DNA of 64,000 bases. Source: Anaeramoeba flamelloides. Taxonomy: Eukaryota; Metamonada; Anaeramoebidae. The stretch is from positions 6,343,501 to 6,407,500 of the forward strand of contig JANTQA010000063.1 of assembly GCA_027625915.1 (NCBI GenBank), read 5' to 3'. The notes under the pieces are model-generated. The model saw only the letters and a list, made by a program, of their open reading frames with translations. It searched no databases and was not told the DNA's origin. The position numbers were made by a program, and so were the translations under genes. Shown here piece by piece: positions 47,330 through 58,739 of the stretch (the stretch's first letter is position 1; each line of letters begins with the position of its first letter).

Positions 47330-47560
47330 CTAATAAATTGTTATTTATATTTGGAAATTTTTCCTTTGTTTTCCTTTTTGAAATTTTTATGTTCAAGCTT
47401 TGAATAAAGCCTTTTATGAAGCCAAGTAATAAGAAACTCTCTGAAATTAGTTGTTCTTCAAAATATTCTTTGTCCTTGACTCTAGATAAGAAACAGTTCG
47501 AAGATTGATAAAAAAGGAAAATGATCTAAAAATTTTTTGATTTTTATTAGAATTTATCAG
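47330..47560. mobile_element. 231-bp MITE, family B copy 3
   Basis: Left end CTAATAAATT, right end AATTTATCAG, TA flanks. Shares CAAGCTTTGAATAAAG, ATGAAGCCAAGT and AGAAACAGTTCGAAGAT with 35674-35904, its closest copy here. Confidence 0.8.
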
Positions 47561-48729
47561 TACTTTTCGTTTTCAGGTTTCTGTGATACTATTAATCTTT
47601 CCAATTAAAAACTGTGTTTTATTTTCTTTGCCTGTTTGGCTTTTTTTCCAGAACTGTAAGGTTTCTGAGAAAGAAAAAACATTTTCTTTTTACATAGTCT
47701 GTAAAACTATTTTAGTCACAGTACTATTGAAACAATCTATGCAAATACCTGCAGATCGTCTTTCATTCAGGTATCTTGATCCACCCTTACCTTCCCTGGG
47801 TACTGATAACTAATTTTTAAGGCAAATTTCAAGTCATGAATCATAACATCTCACTCAGACAAGTTGGGCTTCTGTCAGGTCATTATAAAATATTGATTTA
47901 ACTTACATACACTTCACAAAGATATAAATTATCACCTTTTATTCCATACAGTTTTTCTTGTCAAAAAACCTTTTTATCCTCAGCAATTCTGTTATTGGTT
48001 AGTTTTTGAAATGGTAGCATATCAAATAATGTTTTTATTCCAATTTGGAAATAATCTTTTGAAATTTACAAACATAAACTTATAAAGTTCAATTTATCAG
48101 ATTTTTTAAAAAAGAACATACATTTTGATGGATGTTATACTATTTAAATCAAAATAGGTCTCATTTACAATCCTATTTGTTTTCTAAAGACAAATTTAAA
48201 ATCTGTTTATCCTTTGAATACAAACCTTTCTTACCTTTTAATCTCCATAGACTATTTTAAGTTTAATAACAAAAGTACACAAGCTTTGAGTATATTAAAA
48301 AAACAGTGAAAAAGAATCCATGATTATTCCTTTTGGCAACGAAAAATTACAAAAATGATATTTCCAATTTTAGAATGATCTTGACGAAATTGGGCTTATG
48401 AAAATCCTCCTCTCACTAGTGTGTTACTCTTTAAATTTTTTTTTTTCTCTCAAATGTTTCTCTTTCGACAAAAGTTACCATTTTTACAAATCTTAATCTC
48501 TACGTTTTAAGAAAAATTAGTAAAAATTCTGAAAGTCTATCTTTATAACAAACAGAATCTGTAACCAATTGGTTGGGTTTGTTTTTGGACGAACATAGTA
48601 ATCTCAAAACAAGCGACAGATAACTTTTAGTTTTATTTTTCCATTTTTTCACTCTTTTTACTTTCTCCTTTTTTTTTTACCAAAAAAACTTCTTCCACAA
48701 CGAAAGTTGGTTTCCAAATATTCGTCAAG
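47561..48729. other. 5' flank of the GPR107-like gene
   Basis: No gene called. The open frame at 47583-47813 begins beside the MITE and matches nothing known. Confidence 0.4.
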
Positions 48730-51700
48730 ATGTGTAATAGAAATCTTTTTTTAATTCTTTCTTTTTGTTTCTTAATCTTTGTAGTTGATTGTCGTATCGA
48801 AGATCTTTCTGTAGAGAACGATCAAAGAATGGGTTATTTTATTGATCACTTTGGATACAAACAAGGTGGAATTGCCGTTCTAGAATTTTCAAATTTCAAA
48901 GTAATTTTTTTTACTTTTACTTTCTTTTTTTTTTCTTTCGAATCACACAAATTAAAAAAAACTTTCTTTGACTCACTAGATTTTTTTTTTTATTTATTAT
49001 TTTTCTTGATAAATTTGGAAACCCTTTAAAACCAAGAAAATGCTTTTGTATTGAAATAAATTTTTTAATTTTAACATGAGAATTCTCTTTTTGTTTGTAC
49101 CTATTTAATATTTTTTTTCAAAGTCAATCGATTCTTTTCTTTTTACAAATCCAAAAATAATTTCGAAATTGGTGTTTTTTGTTGTTTTGCTTACTTGACT
49201 TTTTCTGACTCAAGAATTTAGAAAACATTCTTTTTTTTTTTTTTTTTTACCGAAGGATCAAAAAAACGAAAATAGTTTAATTTCTTGAACAGATGCCTAA
49301 AACACCACATTTTTAATTTTTTAAACACCTTTACTCATTTAAAGTGAAGGAAAATAATTTGCTTTAATTTTTTTATTTTTTTTTTTCATTCATTGTTTCT
49401 TTTCTTTAAAACCCAAACTTATTTTTGAATTTTTTTTTTATTTTTTATTTTTTCTTCTTCTTCTTCTTGGATCTTCAGTTTGATTTTTCATATGTCTCCA
49501 AAACAGACAAAGTTGAGATGGGCTTTACCTTTCTACCAATCGACAATGTTCCTTCAAGTTATGGTAACGAAGAACCTATTCCATGTACATATCTTCAAGA
49601 AACACAAGATCCAACACAATACCTCGTCAAAAAAAGTCAAAAAGAATGGGAAACTGGTTTTACAGAAAAAATAACTATACAAGAAGATGGGCTTTATGGG
49701 CTCTATTTTAGAAATTGTGAAGCAGACCTCAATACTGTGTCATATGATTTAGAAATGACAATGCACAATTTTGAAAATTACTTATCAATTGGAGAAACAG
49801 AATTGCCATCAATCTATATGCTTTTCTCGTTTTGTTATGTCACCCTTGTCATCATCTGGGGAGCATTTTTAAGATATAAAAAAAAAACAGCAAAAATTAC
49901 CAAATTACATTATCTTTTTACTGTATTATTAATTACCAAGATGTTTGCTATGATTAGTAAAGCAGTTGAATTTTATTTTTTAGCTAAAACAGGTGCTCCA
50001 AAAGGATGGAATGTCCCCTATTACTTTTTTGCTATGTAAATTTTTCATTTTTTATTTAATAATTTTTTCTTTTCTATTTCTTTTTTCTCTCTTTGAACCC
50101 CAGATTTTTTTAAAAAAATTTCTCTTCAAGAAAATACTTTTTTTTTTTTTTTCTTTTCGATACTTATCTCAAACGTCCAAAAATTAAAATTAAATGAATT
50201 AAAAAAAAAAAAATGAAAACAAAAACTTTTACCATTTATATTAGTTTGAATCAGACTTTAATGTGGTTTGAGTTCAAAAACAAATAACAATGAGAAATAG
50301 TGAAATTTTGATGTTTTTCTCAAGAAAATTTGGAATTCTTTTGCTGGTATTTGAAATTTAAAATGAGAAGAAATCAGAGCCACAATTTAATTTTGGAATA
50401 AATTTCTAATTATTTTTCTTGATTTCCAAATGATATAAATAAATTTAGTTACCTATACCAATAAACCCAATCCAAATTTCAATATTTAAGGTTTAAAAAC
50501 AATTATTTGAAAAATAATAAATCAACTCCTTTATTAATGAAAGATAGTCAATTATTTATAATTTATAGATCAAACAAGTAATAGATAAAAAAAAAAAAAA
50601 AAAAACGGTGTACATTCTTGATTTTGGAGAGAGGGTAACAAAAAAAAGTATTGGTGAATTTTTTGATAGTTTACAAATAAATATTGATCAAACAATGATT
50701 AGATATCATCAATTAAAGGTATTTGGGTTTCTTTTTTAAAATGAACTCAATTTTTAACCAAATATAAATTATTAAAAACAAATTTTCTTCAATTAAATGT
50801 AAACATATTAAATAATTTGAAAAAGCTAATAAAAACAAAAAAATAATTAGAAAATATTTATCGAAAAAAAATGAAATTATTTCTAAATTAAATGAAATAA
50901 AAGTATTGTTTTATACAACTGCCAAGTTTCTTCAAAACATCTGTTATGTAAGAACAATGCGCAACAAACTAATTGGGCTCATTAAAAATAAATATGTAAA
51001 TAAAAATATTATTATTCATTTAACTGTTTTAACTGTTTCAAAACTTTTGAATAAAACATTTATTACTCAGGGTTAAATAAACGAGTAATTTAATCTGTTA
51101 AAGAGAGAATTTTGAAGTGACTAAATTCGTAACTTCTGATTCAAAGAGTTAATAAACACATCCATTAGAAGCATCTTCAAACTTAATTTAGTTTTTTAAA
51201 ATAGCATAAAGAGTCTATAAAAAAAATAAGGTTGAATTAAAGAGTCTCCACAAAAAAATGAAAGAATAAAAAATTAAGAATAAATTAAAAAAAAAAGGTT
51301 TTAAAAATTAAATTTTGAATTTTAATTTTGATTTTAATTTCGTCTCTCTTACATATTTGAAATATTTATAAATCTTGGTTATATTAAAAACAAATTCAAC
51401 ACTATACAGCTATTTTAAAAAAGTGAGGAATTTTTTTTTTTTTCGATTGTCAGAATTAAAAAATTTTTTAAATTTTTCTGTTTTAATAAACTGTGGACTT
51501 ATTGTAAAAAAGTGCTTTTCTTTTTTTTTTTTTTTTTTATTATTGAAGAGAGAAAAAGTGCTTTTCTTCACAACCCAACCTCCTTACATTAAAAGGCTGA
51601 GTGATCTCTTTTTGAAAACAGAAAACTTACAAAAGGTTTTAATTATGGAAAAAGTCTTCACTTTTCAAAAATTGAAAATTTGTTAAAAATTTTAAAAAAG

Positions 51701-52283
51701 TCCTCACTTTTTTAAAATGGCTATATTAACTTTTCATTTTTTTGTTTTGATTTCCTCTCTTGAAAAATGTATCAGAATATTTTTTTGTTGAATGAAAACA
51801 AAAAGAATGATGTATTGCTTATTAATATTATTTTCAAGAAATGTAATTAAATATTGTTATGAGATGTTTCCAAATGAATTATAAACTCAAATAGAACGAG
51901 AACTTTAGCATTATTTTTTTTTTTTTCAATTTTTAAATAATATATTTTTAATCCTTTGACTTATAATGCTTCCAAAGTTATAATGAAAATAAAAATCATC
52001 TAAAATAATGTTTAGTGGTTCTGACAAACATGACATTTTATCTTTTGATATTATCTCTCTTCGATCTAATAATAGATATTTATTTTTAAAGGATAAACTA
52101 CAATGTAATAATTTTTAAAAAATCTCGAATTTTTGTTTTCCAGGAAACAAACTAGTTAATATTTTTGTTTTTTATTTGAAAAATTATTTTTATTTTGGTT
52201 TTATTAGATTTCATCTGATATTTTTTTTAAATATTTCCGATTTATTTCCTTCACATTATTCAATCTTTTTCTCATTATAAAAT

Positions 52284-52317
<34 letters not shown>

Positions 52318-53061
52318 TATATACATACATATCTTTAATTTTAACTGGGAAATAGATGTAAGGGGATTTTATTAATTGTCGTTATTTTGGTGTTAGGTAC
52401 AGGATATTCATCAATAAAATCATCATTATCCGATCGAGAAAAAAAAATCTTTATGTTTGTCATCCCACTCCAAATCATGACAAACGTTGCTTTGATCATT
52501 GTCGAAGAAACATCCCCAGGAACACAAAGTTATTTCACATGGTGGGATCTCTTAAAATTTTTTGATATTATTTGTGTTTGTTCAATCCTCTTCCCAATTA
52601 TTTGGAGTATCAACCATTTAAAAAACACCGCATCAGTAGATGGCAAGCAAGCCAAGAATCTACAAAAGCTAACATTGTTCAAGCAATTTTATTTAATCAC
52701 AGTCTTTTATATTTATTTCACACGAATCATCGTTGTCTTATTTTCAAATGCGCTTTCTTATAAATTCAATTGGGTCGCCAAATTTGCCGACGAAATCTCC
52801 ACTTTGATTTTTTTCACCTTTGTAGGTTATAAATTCCGCCCATACCCTGAAAATGTCTATGTTAGAATATACGAAGATGACGAAGACGATTTTACAGATG
52901 ACGATTTGCCAATGTTCCTTAATAATCCTTTAGAAGACACTACAATCACTAAAAGAGAAATTAGACCAGAACAAGAAATCGAAGATAGTGAAGTACAAAA
53001 TACCCAAGAAACTCAAAAAAAATCAGAAAACGAGAATTCGAACCAAACTCAAAATGATTAA
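48730..53061 (+). CDS. GPR107/GPR108-like seven-transmembrane (GOST family) protein
   Basis: Three exons: 48730-48900, 49479-50035 and 52356-53061, giving about 477 residues in one frame. Introns of 578 and 2,320 nt begin GTAATT and GTAAAT and end TCTTCAG and AAATAG. Exon 1 gives a signal peptide (MCNRNLFLILSFCFLIFVVD) and the start of a luminal GOLD-like domain that exon 2 completes. The first membrane spans follow (PSIYMLFSFCYVTLVIIWGA). The exon 2/3 join yields YYFFAICKGILLIVV, collinear with human GPR107. Family hallmarks in exon 3: SLSDREKKIFMFVIPLQ, VDGKQAKNLQKLTLFKQFY, YIYFTRIIVVL and GYKFRPYPEN. The tail is acidic. GOST proteins work in Golgi-endosome trafficking. The large second intron holds a foldback element. 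Confidence 0.92.
51405..51723. mobile_element. Foldback element in intron 2 of the GPR107-like gene
   Basis: Left arm (ACAGCTATTTTAAAAAAGTG) and the complement of the right arm (TAGCCATTTTAAAAAAGTGA) form TIRs beside TA dinucleotides. Internal GTGAGGA and AAAAGTGAAGACTTTTT text resembles the element at 22998-23360. The exact left end is uncertain by a few bases. The open frame at 51375-51686 lies inside and is spurious. Confidence 0.65.
52284..52311. repeat. (CA)14 microsatellite
   Basis: CA repeat in intron 2 of the GPR107-like gene, 45 bases before the exon 3 acceptor. Confidence 0.92.
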
Positions 53062-53392
53062 GCCTTAATTTTTATCATTATTATTATGAGTATTTTTATT
53101 ATTATTGTTTTTTTTTTTTTCAATGTTTTTATTTTACTTTTGTAAAACAAAACTGAAATTATCAACAGATAAATTAAAAATGAGAAAAATGAAAAAAATG
53201 AAAAAAAAACAAAAAATATACTCGATAGTTGTTGCGTAAATAATAAAAATTTTTGATCTTATTTTTTTTTTGCTATTTACTTTAATTTCATTAAGCTTTT
53301 GGACTAATTTTGAATATGTGATATTTTTAAATTTAAGGATTAATAGAGGATTTGACGATATCTTTTTCAAGAATTGAAAAAGTTTAAAAAAT
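53062..53392. other. 3' flank of the GPR107-like gene
   Basis: T- and A-rich. The minus-strand frame at 53134-53370 is low complexity. Confidence 0.45.
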
Positions 53393-53690
53393 CACAATTA
53401 CAAGTACAAATAATTGCTAATAATTTTATAAAATAACAATATTTTAGAATATCACGATATTCATTTTTATAAAGATATTGATATAAATCATCTGATTATT
53501 CGATAAAATCAGGTAATTGTTTAAAAATCCTTAGAATTGTTGAAATATAGTGATTAAAAATTAATCACAAAATTATAGTTGATGACTTTTTGGGCTAATT
53601 CATCAATATTTTTAAAAAAGAGAATTTTTTTTGATCAAAAAACAGATTATGTGACATAAAAAATAGGATCCTTTGAAAAAAAATTTATTC
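53393..53690 (-). mobile_element. Fragment of family C element
   Basis: In reverse orientation it matches the right part of 11809-12983. Shared text: TTGATGACTTTTTGGGCTAA (GTTGATGGGTTTTGGGCTAA in the complement of copy 1), TTTTTTTTGATCAAAAAA, and AGATTATGTGACA. Diverged and incomplete. Confidence 0.55.
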
Positions 53691-54144
53691 TTTTTTTTTT
53701 TATTATTGAAGAAGTGTAAATTACACTCTAGTTGCCCTTAGACTTAAATTCCCTTTCAGGAATTAAACCGTAAAATCATAGATTTCACGATTATTAATTA
53801 ATAAAAATAATTCCAAACTGTCTTGTTTTAAAATTAATTCCAAAAGATTTATTTGTTTTAATTTATTTTGAAATATTTATCTATCTTTTTTCATAGGAAA
53901 GTACATATCCATAAAAAATGATCAATATTTTCTATAATTTCCCTTTGTTCATATTTTAAACATAAAGGACAAAATTTACTTGAATTTTTATTGATTACAT
54001 AGTAATCATCTATTTAAGCAGTCGGTAAATGCCCTGAATTTGAGAATTGTTGAACTTGATGAATAAATTAAATATTTTTGTGTTTTAAATAAATAATTTT
54101 GATTTTTAATTATTATGAAATATTTTTATAAAGTATCATAGAGT
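53691..54144. other. Noncoding stretch
   Basis: Nothing supported. Confidence 0.4.
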
Positions 54145-54370
54145 GCCGTAGAGTGTCCATAGAGTTGCCTAGCTTTTCCAGAATTTAACAGAATCAAGAA
54201 AAACCAAAGATTTTACAGATAAATAAGAAAATTTCAAAAATTAAAATAAAAGTTTTGAATAAAAAGAAAATTCAAGAAATTCTATTTGTATTTCTTAATT
54301 TAAAAAAAAAACCTAGAACATTTCACAAATAGAATAGAAAATTCAAAAAAGCCTAACGAAAATCTCTTGT
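54145..54370. repeat. Fragment related to the 6925-7290 palindrome
   Basis: AAACCTAGAACATTTCACAA and the following AATAGAAAA, then AAAAGCCTAACGAAAAT, match 7168-7210 closely. The GTAGAGTGTC text at 54150 resembles the complement of 7270-7285. Confidence 0.45.
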
Positions 54371-55829
54371 TTGGACAAATATACATAAACCCCAAGAAAA
54401 ATTAACAACACTTCTAACTTTTGGAATTCAACACCTTGTTATATTTTACTGGTAAATTTCCTTTTTCAGCTATTAAATCTTTTGGATTTCAGTTGGTTTT
54501 ATTGTTTGTTTATGGATTGAATTTTATTAATTCTTCTAGATAAGGAAGAGATAAGTTATTTTGTAGTTTATTTTTGAATTTTGAAAATATTTTTATTTAC
54601 TCAAATTATGATATATTCAATTTTTTATTCTGTTTTGTAAACTAGAATTGGCGTATTTTTATTGGTGTTGCATATTCCATCAATACCTGAATTAATCCAT
54701 GAATTTAAATAATTTAAAGTTTCTATTTCATAATTAAAAATTTCTAATCCATTTGTTAATTGACTTAATATAAATGATTTAAATGATTAATTTTTAAAAA
54801 AATATTCAGAGAATTGTTATTAAATCATTGTTTGCAGTAGTTATATGTTTCTTTAGATTTTTTTAAATTATTTGATTTTCTTAATAGAAAAAAAAAAAAT
54901 GTTTTGTGCTTGTTTGTTGAATGGATTATGAACTATAATTTTATTGGGTAAGATGTATCTAAATTTGAAGATCAATATCGCAATACTACTGGGTTTGTAT
55001 AATATCACACTTTTCAAAAGTTGTTGTGAATAAACGACACTGCCATAATACGTGTAAGAAGTTAGCTCATAACAAGGCAATTGAATAACGAAATAATTAA
55101 ATTACCACCTGAATTTCTCTTCCCCGCGATTTATTCACTCGATTAGAGTCTCATATTTCATTATATTTCTAATCATAGACTTTTGAATTATTAAAAATAA
55201 TAACACAAAACTACAAAAAAAAATTTTTTATGAGAAAAAAAAGAAAAGGTTAAAAAAGTAAACGAATAAATTATAAATTATATTTATTAAAATATTAATT
55301 ATTTAGTGATGGTTTGCGTTTTTCTGGTCATAATAGGATAGATATATAATAAAAAATCTTTAAACAACAAAATGTGGTTTTTTTATAACTTGCTTTATAA
55401 TTCAAGTGTGTGTTTAGTCAAGATCTTCACTTTGAAAAGTTGTATTCAAAAAATTTCAAAAAAAAAAAAAAGAGAGTAATTTTAATGTCGGATCTATTTC
55501 AAAAAGAAAATTGACCTTTAAGTCAAATAACAAAACCCTCAAAATAAAATTTATTTTTAAACAGTCAATTCAAGATCAGTAACCAAACGTAATCAAGATT
55601 AAGATAACACAATTTTTTTTTTGTAGATTTTTAATTCATTTAAAGCCCCCCCCCCCCCTCCTCACAACAAATTCAAGTCTTGAAATGGGCGTTTTACTGA
55701 ACATTTAACAGCAAATATTTGATATTATTTCTTAAAATCCAAGAAATGTTTCTCCACATTTCTTCATACACTAAATAAAATTAAAAAACCCAAAAATTAT
55801 CAAAATTAAAAAAATAAAAATATTGGTAA
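54371..55829. other. 3' flank of the PRCC-like gene
   Basis: A/T-rich. A C-run of about 13 at 55647-55659. No gene seen; the frame at 54868-55080 has no known family. Confidence 0.4.
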
Positions 55830-57101
55830 TTAAAACCCATAAGGATTTTTTTGTCTACCTCGTTTTTGATTTTTATTTCTGCTATTTTTTTCGTTACTCA
55901 TTTTTTCTGAATATTCATATCCTTTTAATAATAAAGAAGTAAGTTGGTTTCTTTTTTTTTGTCGTTTGGATGGCTTTTTACTTGGGCAGTGGATATTTAA
56001 TAATTTTACTTTATGTTTGGATTTTAATTGGTTTACCTGGAATTTTGGGTCTTTGGTAAAGTCACGCTGTGCGATTTCCTTCACTTTAACCGTCTTATTA
56101 ATTCCTTCAATTTTGACCACGCTTTCTTTTGTTTGTTGTTGTTGGAATTGTTGTTGGCGTTGTCCCATTTGGCGTTGTTGTTGTATTCTGCTTGGCTGTT
56201 TCTGAGAATTTTGATTTTTGTTTTTTTCCATGATCTGCTGTTGTACTTGTTTAATTTGTTCTTCTAATGCTGTTTGTTGTTTCATTAATTGATCATAAGG
56301 AAGGTTATATTGATATAGCATTGATAATTGTTGATATAAATAATTCAGAACCATCTCTGGGTTTGGCTGTTTTTGAACCACTTTCACGTTTGTTTTTGCA
56401 ACTTTATTTGGATTTGTTTGTTGCTGGTTTGTTTGCTTCTGGTTTGTTTGATCTTCGTTTATTGGCCTTTTTCTAGGATTAGTTTCTTTTGTTTCTTTCT
56501 TTTGGTTGGTTGCTTTTTTTTCTTCTAAATATCCTTTGTCTTGAACAAGTGTGTTTTGGCTATTGCCAGCATTGCTTTGAATACTTTTGTTTTCTTTCAA
56601 TGTGGTTAATTTCGGTTTTAATTCCTTTTCATCTTCTGAACTTTCTTCCGAGTCCTCATCCGAAGAGTCAGATGATTCTAAAAGTTTATCAAATATTGAG
56701 GTGTTTAGACTGTTTTGATTCCCATTCGCATTGTTTTGGTTGAGAGATAAAAGATCGTTGAGATCTCCAAGATCCTCATCAGAATTTGCTTTACGCGATT
56801 TTGGTTTTGGCAAAGAAAAGGGATCCTTCTCTTGGTGTGGCTGTGCCTTTTTTGGTTTTGGAAGATTATCAAACGGATTTGGATTTTTTTTTCCGTTTTC
56901 CCTTTCCTTCTTTTGCTCGTTTTCCTTTTCTTTTTTTATTTGCTCTACTAATGGCGTCTTTTTAAGAACATTTTTTGGTGCTTGAAGTGCTGAAAAAAGA
57001 TCTGATTTTATTACGTTTTCAGAGTCGCTTTCATTGCTGTCGCTTGACAAGTCACTACTCCCACTAGAGGACGAATCTGAATAATTGTTAAGTAAACTCA
57101 T
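55830..57101 (-). CDS. PRCC-like protein (spliceosome-associated)
   Basis: A 423-residue single-exon protein resembling PRCC, a nuclear protein found with spliceosomes and known from human renal carcinoma fusions. Evidence is the order of short family motifs: MSLLNNYSDSSSS at the start (PRCC starts MSLVAYASSDES), DLFSALQAPKN (PRCC GLFASLPAPKG), FDNLPKPKKAQ and SLPKPKSRKA, then a C-terminal block KRQKKRNQLTSLLLKGYEYS ending RQKNPYGF (PRCC has RRKHQITYLIHQAKERELEL and ends AKYGF). The middle is acidic, Ser-rich and Gln/Asn-rich with a coiled coil at about 255-300. The C-terminal block is the most informative. Several plus-strand frames across this gene are shadows. Function by homology only. 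Confidence 0.75.
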   Translation of the reverse strand: MSLLNNYSDSSSSGSSDLSSDSNESDSENVIKSDLFSALQAPKNVLKKTPLVEQIKKEKENEQKKERENGKKNPNPFDNLPKPKKAQPHQEKDPFSLPKPKSRKANSDEDLGDLNDLLSLNQNNANGNQNSLNTSIFDKLLESSDSSDEDSEESSEDEKELKPKLTTLKENKSIQSNAGNSQNTLVQDKGYLEEKKATNQKKETKETNPRKRPINEDQTNQKQTNQQQTNPNKVAKTNVKVVQKQPNPEMVLNYLYQQLSMLYQYNLPYDQLMKQQTALEEQIKQVQQQIMEKNKNQNSQKQPSRIQQQRQMGQRQQQFQQQQTKESVVKIEGINKTVKVKEIAQRDFTKDPKFQVNQLKSKHKVKLLNIHCPSKKPSKRQKKRNQLTSLLLKGYEYSEKMSNEKNSRNKNQKRGRQKNPYGF

Positions 57102-58739
57102 TAGGATTAAAAACAGAAAAAATAAAAAATGAGACTAATTTTCATAATTCTGGTGTTCTGGTGACTTTTCTTTATTTGGTATGATACAAACCATTTTTTC
57201 AGAAAACTTGGTGTTGTATTTATGATGTTGTTGTTTAGATAACCAGTGGAAACTATGTAAGATTTGTTTCTCTTTGAAAGCTGTGTTTCTCCTTTTTTAA
57301 AAGGATTAAGAATGAAATCATCATAGAAATGGTCAATAAATAATAAGTTGATAGATTGTTTGGTTCTGAAATTTCTCTTCCTTTAAAAGAAATCCTAAAA
57401 ACTAAGGATCAAAAGTTAAAATTTTCTAAAAAAAAATAAAATCTTATGATGATGAGATTATTTTCATCAGAATAAAACACAAATTTCCTTAAAATTGCAC
57501 ACATTTATAAAACAATTTGAACAAATTCAATTTCTAACTGAGAAATGTTTCTCTAAATATCAAAAATTTACCTTCAAAATTAATTGGGTCTTTTGTTATC
57601 TTTTGAATACTAAATTAGATGTTATGTTAAGACGTGAATTAGAAAAAAGTTTGGTTATGATTCAAAACACCGTTTTTTTTCTTGAGACAGTGAACCTTTG
57701 ATGATTGTATTTATTTTGGAAATGTTTTTTAATTTTGAAACCAATGAGTCTTTTCCGAAAGGTGTTTTTAAATTTTTTGTTCAAACAAAGAAAAGGTTTA
57801 TTGAAGAACACAACATCTCCTTTCTATTTTTTTGGTTTGTTCTATGACTTATTTCAAGTACTCTTTCTTAACACTTAGCTTGATTCAAAACAGTCTTTAA
57901 ATTAAACCAAACGATTGAATCAAAAAAAAAAAATTGGATTATTACAGATTCAACATCTATTTACTCAACTTCTATTAAGTAAATAGAGTCGTGAAAGAAC
58001 TTTTGGTTTTCCAAGTTAAAGTCTCTCCAGTCACCCAAGATTTATTTTTCAGGAATTCCTTACATTTGGCAATGTAAATAAGGTGAAAAAATACAAACAA
58101 ACGAAAATAGACTATTTAGAACCTCTATTTTTTTTAAAAAAACAGTAAATTCTTTCAACTTTACTAAAAATCAAACCTAATCCTTCGTAATCAATTTTTC
58201 AGAAAATTCTCCTAATTTAAAAAAGGAAACCCTGCAACAGAACTTTTAGAATCTAAATTTTAGATTGTATTTAGAAAACTTTCTTTGTAGGTTGAAATGA
58301 AAATTTTGTTCCAGATATTTTTCAATTAAGACCATAAGCAAAAGAAAGTAAAAACATTCTTGTTTAACACCAATAATTGGACAAACATTAAGACACTTTA
58401 TTGACTCGACAAATAACAAGTACCAAAACTCTCTGAAAAAATTTCACAATATCTTTCAAGTAAATAGTATTTGAAAAAATTTCACACAACCAATCAACCC
58501 AACACCATTTTTCAAATTTATATTTCATTGATTTGTCCAATAATAAACCAAAAATGTTGTGAATATTTTTATTTCATTTTTCTTGTTTCATCTCCTTAAT
58601 CATTGCTTTTTATTTATTAATAAGATATGGTAAACACACCCTTCCTCGAACATTTCAATCCTGTCTTTTTCACTTTGTCATTCAAAACAAGCCACTTTTC
58701 TCTTTCCTCTTTAAAATAATAAAAAAAAAAATCAAAAAG
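57102..58739. other. Divergent promoter region between PRCC-like and P4-ATPase genes
   Basis: A first exon of the P4-ATPase with its ATG should lie here but was not identified. The frame at 57495-57701 shows no P4-ATPase features. Confidence 0.4.

Noticed and set aside
55966-56985. Five plus-strand frames over the PRCC-like gene
   Set aside because: Antisense shadows; the minus frame has clear PRCC motifs.
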